A DNA stretch of 36,495 nucleotides from Rhodobacteraceae bacterium Water-Bin34. Its GTDB lineage: Bacteria; Pseudomonadota; Alphaproteobacteria; Rhodobacterales; Rhodobacteraceae. Made by a program: the position numbers and the translations under genes. The DNA is taken from assembly GCA_900197625.1 (NCBI GenBank), contig FZLS01000023.1:1-36495 (forward strand). The letters are read 5' to 3'. Below the pieces are notes generated by a model that was given only the letters and a program-made list of their open reading frames with translations, did no database searches and was not told where the DNA came from. Shown here piece by piece: positions 31,274 to 36,495 of the stretch. The stretch's first letter is position 1; every line of letters starts with the position of its first letter.

Positions 31274-31402
31274 ATGCAAGGACCAAAAAGAACATGCCAA
31301 AAATGTGGACACGGATGCCATTGTTATGCTTCCTCATGTCAAGAGTGTGTTAATGATGTTTGTTATCGATGCGATTGCAAAGAGGATGAGGCTAAAAAAT
31401 GA
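31274..31402 (+). CDS. Cys-rich mini-protein (42 aa), probable zinc binder
   Basis: A 42-residue protein with nine cysteines and two histidines, arranged as CxxCGxGCHC, then CxxC and CxxCDC. This is typical of a compact zinc- or metal-binding knuckle. The role is unknown. It is preceded by a GGAG site and a TATAAATA box, and its stop overlaps the cyclase start (ATGA). The coupling implies it is co-made with the cyclase. Confidence 0.75.
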   Translation: MQGPKRTCQKCGHGCHCYASSCQECVNDVCYRCDCKEDEAKK

Positions 31403-33444
31403 AAAAATTATTATTCTCTCCTATATGGAGTATAGTATTATTATGTTTATTCGCATGGTTACATGCAAGTAATCCAGCTTTAATAGAAAGTCTAAGATTA
31501 AGATATTTTGATCAGTTAATTGTAAATCAAGAACCAGTTCAAAACAATATTTACACGGTAAATATAGACGAAGCAGCTTTAGAAAAATACGGTCAATGGC
31601 CATTTCCTCGTGCGACGTATTCAGATTTTATTATAGATTTATATAACAGAGGTGCAGGCCTCGTAGTATTCAATGTATTAATGAGCGAAGAAGATAGATC
31701 TGGTGAAGATCAAGACCTTGCTCTTACTATGCAGCAAGTACCAGTAATTTTAACAATGTTAGGCTCTGAGGAGAACAAAAATGAACCAATTAATCCGGGA
31801 GCCTCTATTATTAATAGCGATTATATGTCTCTTATTCCAAGTGTACCTGGGATCATCGCTAACGTACCAAGCCTTGAAAATAATGCAGTGGGGTCAGGAA
31901 TCATCAACACCTTCCCAGAAATAGACGGTGTTACAAGACGTGCACCTTTAGTCTTTGAAAGTGGAGGTACTCTATATCCAAACATTACAATGGAAGTACT
32001 TCGTGTATTATCTGGAGATCCAAGTTTCCAAATTAAACTCTCACCTCTCGGTGTTGATAAATTAAGAATACCACAATTTGGTATGATACCAACAAACGAA
32101 GCAGGAGAAGTTTGGATTGATTGGTCACAAGGTTATATGGAATATAGTATTACTGATTTACCAGATAACTTTGATGGATCTATAGTTTTCGTTGGTCCAA
32201 CTGCAGCTGGTATTACACAACCAATTGCTACAGCTATGGGATCGGTATTTCCACATCAAATACAAGCAGCAATGCTAGGTACTGTATTTAACGAATCAAA
32301 CATCACACGTCACGCCGATGCAAAAGCTTGGGGTGAGTTGGTTGCTTTAGTTATAGCAGGATTATTAATAATAGGCTTGTCTTACTGGACTTTTATAGGT
32401 ATCGGAGCATTCGTATTAACAATAGGCGGATTTATAGGAGGATCAATCTATGTATTTCAAACTTCAAATATTCTTGTTGACGGCCTTACTATTTCTGTTA
32501 TGTTATTCTTCGTTGGTAGTTTACGGTATATTGTAAAATTTGTAGACGAATTCTTACAGAAACAAGAAATCAAAAAACAATTTGCTGGTTATGCATCACC
32601 AACAGTTGTAAAGATGTTACAGGAAAATCCATCGTTAATTAAAGAAGGCGTTAAAAGAGACGTATCAATTGTTTTTAGTGATTTAAGAGGTTTCACTCCT
32701 TTAGGTGAAAGTTTCGGAGATGACGTTAAAGGATTGACTAGAATAATGAACGGTTATATGGATGCTATTACAGAACCTGTATTAGATGCCAATGGTATGA
32801 TAATTAAATATATCGGTGATGCTTCAATGCACATACATAATGCTCCGATTAACGATGAAAATCATGCCTTTACCTCAGTAACAACAGCATTTAAAATGCT
32901 TAAAGCAGTGGAGAAATTTAATGAAGATATTATCATTCCTGAAGGAAGACCTCCAGTCGGTATGGGCGCGGGTATTAACACCGGACTTGGTTACATTGGA
33001 GAAATGGGATCAACAAAAAGACATAGCTACGATGTGTTGGGGGACAGCGTCAGCACTGCAGCTAGAGTCGAATCAAAATGTAAAGAATACGGGCAAGTTC
33101 TTCTAATAGGAGAAGCAACTTACGAACTTACTAAGAACGATTTCTTTTATCTTAAAATTGACGATTTACAAGTCAAAGGTAAGAGTGTTGGTTTAAGTAT
33201 TTACACAGCACTCGATGATGTAAGGGATGTTTGGAAAAAACCCAAAGAAAAACACGAACAAATGTATGAAGCTTACCAAGCTCAGAAATTTGATGATGCA
33301 ATAGAACTATGTGAAATATTGCAAGGGCACTTTGATAATAAAATGGATGGATATTACGATATGTGGAAAGAGCGCTGTAAATTTATGAAAACTCAAAACC
33401 TTCCTAAAGATTGGAATGGTGTGTTTATAGCTACAAGCAAATGA
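31399..33444 (+). CDS. CHASE2-domain class III adenylate/guanylate cyclase
   Basis: A 681-residue membrane receptor cyclase. An N-terminal transmembrane helix (about 8-22) precedes an extracytoplasmic CHASE2 domain (about 35-300). Three transmembrane helices (about 310-375), a linker helix and a class III catalytic domain (about 415-600) follow. Metal-binding aspartates are Asp428 (FSDLRGFT) and Asp474 (YIGDASM), with Lys471 for the base. Arg556 of the transition-state motif is present, but the usual Asn is Ser552 (GDSVSTAAR). The substrate is probably ATP; GTP cannot be excluded. A C-terminal tail of about 70 residues is TPR-like. Such receptors are common in bacteria but surprising in a phage. 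Confidence 0.9.
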   Translation: MKKLLFSPIWSIVLLCLFAWLHASNPALIESLRLRYFDQLIVNQEPVQNNIYTVNIDEAALEKYGQWPFPRATYSDFIIDLYNRGAGLVVFNVLMSEEDRSGEDQDLALTMQQVPVILTMLGSEENKNEPINPGASIINSDYMSLIPSVPGIIANVPSLENNAVGSGIINTFPEIDGVTRRAPLVFESGGTLYPNITMEVLRVLSGDPSFQIKLSPLGVDKLRIPQFGMIPTNEAGEVWIDWSQGYMEYSITDLPDNFDGSIVFVGPTAAGITQPIATAMGSVFPHQIQAAMLGTVFNESNITRHADAKAWGELVALVIAGLLIIGLSYWTFIGIGAFVLTIGGFIGGSIYVFQTSNILVDGLTISVMLFFVGSLRYIVKFVDEFLQKQEIKKQFAGYASPTVVKMLQENPSLIKEGVKRDVSIVFSDLRGFTPLGESFGDDVKGLTRIMNGYMDAITEPVLDANGMIIKYIGDASMHIHNAPINDENHAFTSVTTAFKMLKAVEKFNEDIIIPEGRPPVGMGAGINTGLGYIGEMGSTKRHSYDVLGDSVSTAARVESKCKEYGQVLLIGEATYELTKNDFFYLKIDDLQVKGKSVGLSIYTALDDVRDVWKKPKEKHEQMYEAYQAQKFDDAIELCEILQGHFDNKMDGYYDMWKERCKFMKTQNLPKDWNGVFIATSK

Positions 33445-33752
33445 TTAAACGATTTTTATTTGACTGGTTATGCAAAGAATATATTGAAGAGGAAGTCGAC
33501 CGACGTTTTAAGGAGAATATGGTTGAAAGATATTTCGCAACAAGAATTAGAGAGCTCTCAGAAAGAACAAAAGAACTTAGAAAAAAAGTTAGTGCTAAGA
33601 CTGCCTACGATTCCGATATTGGTTCGCAAGAAGGTAAAATATTGCTCAGTAGTAAGTTACGACGGGATAACTCCAAATCCGAACTACAGACCAAAAAGGC
33701 GGGAAGCGCTGACGCGCTAAAAGCAAAACTAAATTCTATGAAAGGAAAATAA
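33441..33752 (+). CDS. Coiled-coil protein, unknown
   Basis: A 103-residue, strongly charged protein. A hydrophobic FLFDWLCKEY start is followed by a coiled coil (about 15-55) and a Lys/Ser-rich disordered tail. Its start lies in the cyclase stop (ATGA), so it is co-translated with the cyclase and could be a partner or regulator. No family is recognised. Confidence 0.6.
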   Translation: MIKRFLFDWLCKEYIEEEVDRRFKENMVERYFATRIRELSERTKELRKKVSAKTAYDSDIGSQEGKILLSSKLRRDNSKSELQTKKAGSADALKAKLNSMKGK

Positions 33753-33753
33753 A

Positions 33754-33957
33754 ATGTTAAGTAAAGAGTGCAAATTACATTTAGAAAAAGCTGGAGAAAC
33801 AGGCTTAGAGCACATGTGTTATGCTTTTAAAACTGCTGCAAGATTGCAATTGTTAGTTCCTGCGTTATTAATACACGGTTTAGCTCCAAGATTATTTACA
33901 AATACCGCTTCTAATGTAATGAAAGATATTTTAAAGGATAGGAAAAATGATAAATAA
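33754..33957 (+). CDS. Small protein, possibly DUF6356-like
   Basis: A 67-residue protein. A basic/acidic N-terminus with H9 and H20 precedes a hydrophobic helix (about 28-46, AARLQLLVPALLIHGLAPRLF). The H-L-x-x-x-G-E-T...H-x-x-x-A pattern and the IHGLAP end recall DUF6356, a small family in bacteria and phages. It starts 2 bp after the previous stop with a GGAAAATAAA site, and the lipase start overlaps its end. Confidence 0.6.
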   Translation: MLSKECKLHLEKAGETGLEHMCYAFKTAARLQLLVPALLIHGLAPRLFTNTASNVMKDILKDRKNDK

Positions 33958-34681
33958 ATGCAGTACAATGGCGCAATGTGCACAAATAGCTTACATGGAT
34001 GCCAAACAAGCTAAGCCGCTTTATAAAAAGCTTGGTTACACAACACACAAATTTATTGAGCACGAAGGTGCACAAATGCACATTGTTTCTAATAAAGTAG
34101 AAGTTGTATTATGTTTTAGGGGAACAGAACCCAAAGAATTATCTGATATCAAAGCTGATTTAAATGCATTGCCAGATAGAGCCCATAATGGGTCAGGACT
34201 TGTGCATAACGGATTTCAGGAAGAAGTGAATAAAGTATGGGAACAACTTAATGTTGCTCTCAATAAAATGAAACTAGACGATAAAATGTTTTTCGTCTGT
34301 GGACATTCTTTAGGCGCAGCGATGGCTACTATCGCAACGAGTAGGATGCAAGACAAGGTTGATGCGCTTTATACTTATGGATCACCAAGAACAGGGACTA
34401 GAAAATTTGTTAACTCGATTAAAACTACCCACTATAGGCATGTTAATAATAACGACATGGTTACTTGTGTACCTTTCGCTCTGTTGGGATACAGACACCA
34501 CAGTTCTCCGAGATATATCAATTACTACGGAAACATTAGAAAATGCACAAGATGGCAAAGAATTAAAGATAAGTGGCGTGGTCGCTGGCGAGCCTTAAAA
34601 AAAGGAATGCCTTTCGACGGTGCTTATGATCATAGTATGACTCACTACTGTAAATACACTAGGGAGAATGAACATGATTGA
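33947..34681 (+). CDS. Lipase class 3-family alpha/beta hydrolase
   Basis: A 244-residue protein. The nucleophile elbow is GHSLGA with Ser121. A likely Asp is in NNDMVTCVP (about 170) and a His in YDHSMTHY (about 230), giving a full Ser-Asp-His triad as in fungal-type class 3 lipases. An oxyanion-region CFRGTE lies at about residue 58. There is no signal peptide, so it would act inside the cell or be released through a pore. It sits just before two small membrane proteins, which suggests a part in lysis or membrane remodelling. Confidence 0.85.
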   Translation: MINKCSTMAQCAQIAYMDAKQAKPLYKKLGYTTHKFIEHEGAQMHIVSNKVEVVLCFRGTEPKELSDIKADLNALPDRAHNGSGLVHNGFQEEVNKVWEQLNVALNKMKLDDKMFFVCGHSLGAAMATIATSRMQDKVDALYTYGSPRTGTRKFVNSIKTTHYRHVNNNDMVTCVPFALLGYRHHSSPRYINYYGNIRKCTRWQRIKDKWRGRWRALKKGMPFDGAYDHSMTHYCKYTRENEHD

Positions 34682-34985
34682 AATAATTACTGATATGGCG
34701 ACTAATCGTCTTTGGATTTATACTAGTATTGGTGGTAGTATTTTAGGTGCTATTTGTTTAGCTTACCTGAGTACTACTCGTGCTGGTTTATGGGGATATG
34801 CAAAGATTGACAACGCTGTCGATTATTTGGTTGAACGTTGGGGTCTTACTTGGCTACAACAGCCTGAAGATGCTTGGCGTAAAAAATATCCCAAAATAAC
34901 CAAAAAGATCGACGATTTAGAACGTCGATTGAATGCCGTCGAAGCAAAAGCCGGCGTAAAAATCCTGGGAGGGAAAGAAAAATGA
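34674..34985 (+). CDS. Small membrane protein with coiled-coil tail (holin-like?)
   Basis: A 103-residue protein with one transmembrane helix (about 14-34), an amphipathic middle and a C-terminal coiled coil (ITKKIDDLERRLNAVEAKAG). The start at 34674 is chosen over an ATG 6 bp upstream because GGGAG then has 7-bp spacing. It overlaps the lipase stop and couples to the next gene (ATGA). A holin or spanin-like role is possible but unproven. Confidence 0.6.
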   Translation: MIEIITDMATNRLWIYTSIGGSILGAICLAYLSTTRAGLWGYAKIDNAVDYLVERWGLTWLQQPEDAWRKKYPKITKKIDDLERRLNAVEAKAGVKILGGKEK

Positions 34986-35140
34986 ACTGGATTAAAAACA
35001 GACTAAAAGAAAGAACAACGTGGGATGGCGGAGCATTAGTTGCTCTTGGCCTCATGGTTTTATTCATGGCACCATTAGCTAAGATTGCAGCGGGAGTTGC
35101 TATTGCTTGGGGTGCATGGACTATATGGAAGTCTGAGTAA
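34982..35140 (+). CDS. Small membrane protein (52 aa)
   Basis: A 52-residue protein starting MNWIKNRLKERTTWDGG, then a transmembrane helix (about 19-46) and a short acidic end. This start and layout recur in marine T4-like phages, with no known function. It has a GGGAGG site, starts inside the previous stop (ATGA) and ends just before the IscA-like ATG. Confidence 0.7.
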   Translation: MNWIKNRLKERTTWDGGALVALGLMVLFMAPLAKIAAGVAIAWGAWTIWKSE

Positions 35141-35425
35141 ATGCAAATTCAAGTCACAGATAACGCAAAAGCCTACTTAGCTAAAGCTGGCAAGCCTAAC
35201 GTATCGCTTAATGTAAAAGGCGGTGGTTGTTCTGGATTTCAATATGAGTGGGGAACAACAGAAAAAGAACCACATGTAGCAAATCTGTGGCTTGATCCTA
35301 TGGCAGAAATGTTTATTTTTGGATGTACGATTGACTACGTCGAGGAACTGGGAGGAAGTTACCTCAAAGTAGTCAATCCAAATGCAACGGCTTCGTGTGG
35401 TTGCGGCGAAAGTTTCGCGGTTTAG
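35141..35425 (+). CDS. IscA/HesB-family Fe-S cluster protein
   Basis: A 94-residue A-type carrier. The three cluster-binding cysteines are Cys30 (GGGCSG), Cys86 and Cys88 (SCGCGESF), the exact IscA/HesB pattern. It would deliver Fe-S clusters or iron to apo-enzymes. That fits the radical SAM proteins and ferredoxin-dependent bilin reductase in this window, though the link is inferred. T4-like marine phages often carry this gene. It follows the small membrane gene with no gap. Confidence 0.9.
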   Translation: MQIQVTDNAKAYLAKAGKPNVSLNVKGGGCSGFQYEWGTTEKEPHVANLWLDPMAEMFIFGCTIDYVEELGGSYLKVVNPNATASCGCGESFAV

Positions 35426-35676
35426 ATAGTAGCTGTAAACTCATAACCTTTTTGAGTCATATAAGCGTAACCGTCATTATTAATTTCACGAGAAATCAAA
35501 CCAGCTTCGATTAGCATTTCCATCTTTTTGCAATATGTAGCATAAGATTTAGGAAACTTATCGATATCAGAAGCAGATTTAACTGACATTACGTGAATTG
35601 GCTTTTCAACGCCGTGCTTTACAAAAGAAGCTGCTGCGTTTGTAAGAATTTCACGTTGTACTTTAACTAGTTTCAT
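35422..35676 (-). CDS. Small early protein, possible winged-helix-like
   Basis: An 84-residue protein. The helix pattern (residues 1-20, 35-62) followed by a short beta hairpin (ISREINNDGYAYMTQKGYEF) resembles a winged-helix DNA-binding fold. I cannot confirm a family. It is driven by the promoter and leader copy 2, nearly the same as that of the YodL-like gene at 22.7-23.1 kb. It overlaps the end of the IscA-like gene by 4 bp. Confidence 0.6.
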   Translation of the reverse strand: MKLVKVQREILTNAAASFVKHGVEKPIHVMSVKSASDIDKFPKSYATYCKKMEMLIEAGLISREINNDGYAYMTQKGYEFTATI

Positions 35677-35683
35677 TGTTTTA

Positions 35684-35728
35684 TCTCTCTGTGTTTGTTT
35701 CTATAACCTTTATACAGAATCATTACAG
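35684..35728 (-). repeat. 45-bp promoter/leader repeat, copy 2
   Basis: Identical over 45 bp to 23067-23111, in the same place relative to the downstream start codon. Outside the repeat the two regions diverge, apart from the TTTACA box. Confidence 0.9.
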
Positions 35729-35737
35729 GTATGTAAA
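35709..35737 (-). promoter_or_regulatory. Sigma70-like promoter
   Basis: TTTACA (35732-35737), a 17-bp spacer and TATAAA (35709-35714), 33 bp upstream of the start. Confidence 0.78.
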
Positions 35738-35751
35738 CGGTTAATTTCATT

Positions 35752-36429
35752 TTATTTCATTTTATTTGCTACAATAGAGCAACAATTTACGTTATGTTTA
35801 CTGTAAGTACCGTTTAATATATTAGTAGTAAACTGTTTAAGAACTCTTATCTGATAACTCATGTTTGGTGTAATATTGTTTAGCCAGAATTCTGATTCTT
35901 TAATCCATTGCTGGTATGGATGCTCGTGAAATCTTGTCATTTCAAAACCAGCATCATTTAATAACTTTTCATATTGATCTCGTGTTCGTACTTTAGTTGC
36001 GAAATGCTGATAGTTTCGTTCTCGATTTGAAACAAAATCATGTATCATAATTGTGTTAGTATTATTTGAAATGTTTTGAAGAGTTATGTCTTTTATATGA
36101 CATATAGATTCAACATATAAAATAAGATCATAATATAAGTCTGTTTTAAAAGTATCAGCATCTGCAAGAATTGTTTTAAAGTCAGGTTTAATATAATCTA
36201 TTTGCTGGGGAGAGTTACTCAAACAAGTTACATTTAAGTTAAATTTATTTTGTAACTCGCGAGCTAACCCTCCCCATCCACAGCCGATGTCAAGGACAGT
36301 TTTTACATTAGAAAAAATGTCACTGTTAAACATCGGATCACAATAGTGGTAGTCCATATTATCGTTTAATATTTGCTTCCACTCTTTTATAGGTGTATCA
36401 TTGTACAATGATTTAGATAATTCAGACAT
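35752..36429 (-). CDS. Class I SAM-dependent methyltransferase
   Basis: A 225-residue enzyme. Motif I is VLDIGCGWGGLA (Asp47-Gly54), resembling cyclopropane-synthase-type and small-molecule methyltransferases. CLSNSPQQ follows as the usual post-I segment, and DLILYVESICHI matches motif IV. Substrate unknown. The start at 36429 is chosen because longer in-frame starts run into the tRNA. It lies immediately downstream of the tRNA-Trp, 13 bp after its CCA. Confidence 0.82.
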   Translation of the reverse strand: MSELSKSLYNDTPIKEWKQILNDNMDYHYCDPMFNSDIFSNVKTVLDIGCGWGGLARELQNKFNLNVTCLSNSPQQIDYIKPDFKTILADADTFKTDLYYDLILYVESICHIKDITLQNISNNTNTIMIHDFVSNRERNYQHFATKVRTRDQYEKLLNDAGFEMTRFHEHPYQQWIKESEFWLNNITPNMSYQIRVLKQFTTNILNGTYSKHNVNCCSIVANKMK

Positions 36430-36441
36430 TATGATTCCTAT

Positions 36442-36495
36442 TGGCAAGGGTGGTAGGAATCGAACCCACGCCAACGGGTTTGGAATCCGTTGTAC
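36442..36495 (-). tRNA. tRNA-Trp (CCA anticodon), 3' part, cut by window edge
   Basis: The 3' two-thirds of a tRNA: anticodon loop TTCCAAA (CCA), variable loop, T-arm GTGGG-TTCGATT-CCTAC, acceptor strand CACCCTT, discriminator G and an encoded CCA at 36444-36442. The anticodon stem ACGGA/CCCGT has an A-C mismatch next to the loop. The 5' half is outside the window. Confidence 0.8.

Noticed and set aside
36430-36474. Longer N-terminus for the methyltransferase
   Set aside because: The extra codons translate the tRNA-Trp 3' end; the ATG at 36429 is the natural start.
1-36495. Bacterial chromosome segment with a prophage remnant
   Set aside because: T4 replication and late-transcription genes, late boxes throughout, tiny overlapping genes and the absence of housekeeping operons point to a phage genome; the metabolic genes are embedded in phage-style units.

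Overview
This window looks like part of a T4-like marine myovirus that infects an alphaproteobacterium. It is AT-rich and densely packed, with many ATGA, TAATG and longer gene overlaps. It carries a T4-type replication and late-transcription block (gp33, gp59, gp32, UvsX, gp41) and repeated TATAAATA late-promoter boxes. The alphaproteobacterial link comes from a circularly permuted (two-piece) tmRNA, a DUF1127 protein and an ATP-synthase subunit c start of alphaproteobacterial type. The overall gene set recalls pelagimyophages (SAR11-type hosts), but the exact host cannot be fixed from this window.

Layout. 1-560 (minus): start of an atpE-like gene, a small membrane protein and a DUF1127 protein. 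719-1087 (plus): a lone late gene. 1065-6570 (minus): two small genes, gp41 helicase, UvsX, a coiled-coil protein, gp32, gp59, gp33 and a Cys-containing unknown. 6571-8733 (minus): a PcyX-like bilin reductase, an unknown, a small basic protein and heme oxygenase. 8828-9628: outer-membrane porin. About 9660-9914: permuted tmRNA. 9988-10953: PiT-like phosphate permease.

11117-14177 (plus): three translationally coupled genes, an Fe(II)/2-oxoglutarate oxygenase-like protein, a TctA-type permease and an ATP-grasp ligase. A periplasmic binding protein (14174-14944, minus) converges on them. 15027-21690 (minus): a tail-fibre-like pair, an unknown, then two radical SAM/SPASM enzymes (one broken by a frameshift), two DxD glycosyltransferase-like genes (one an internal tandem duplication) and a methyltransferase. 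This could be a fibre- or surface-modification module.

21791-23968: EF-hand membrane protein, several early-type small genes and a staphylococcal-nuclease-like protein. 24047-29332 (plus): a late operon with two holin-like membrane proteins, small paralogs, CsgF, CsgG, two curlin-repeat proteins and a FecR-domain protein, that is, a phage curli-type (type VIII) secretion locus. 29315-31200 (minus): SIS-domain isomerase, KdsB-like cytidylyltransferase and an unknown.

31274-35425 (plus): Cys-rich mini-protein, CHASE2 class III nucleotide cyclase, coiled-coil protein, lipase, small membrane proteins and an IscA-like protein. 35422-36495 (minus): an early gene, a methyltransferase and the 3' part of tRNA-Trp.

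Two promoter classes stand out. Host sigma70-like promoters (TTTACA or TTGACA, 16-17 bp, TATAAT-like) precede the tmRNA, PiT, the binding protein, gp41, the bilin-reductase operon and small early genes. TATAAATA boxes precede the fibre, curli, cyclase, oxygenase/TctA and heme oxygenase genes. The accessory genes together suggest a virus that manipulates energy, phosphate and organic-substrate uptake, ribosome rescue, second messengers, bilin chemistry and the outer envelope.
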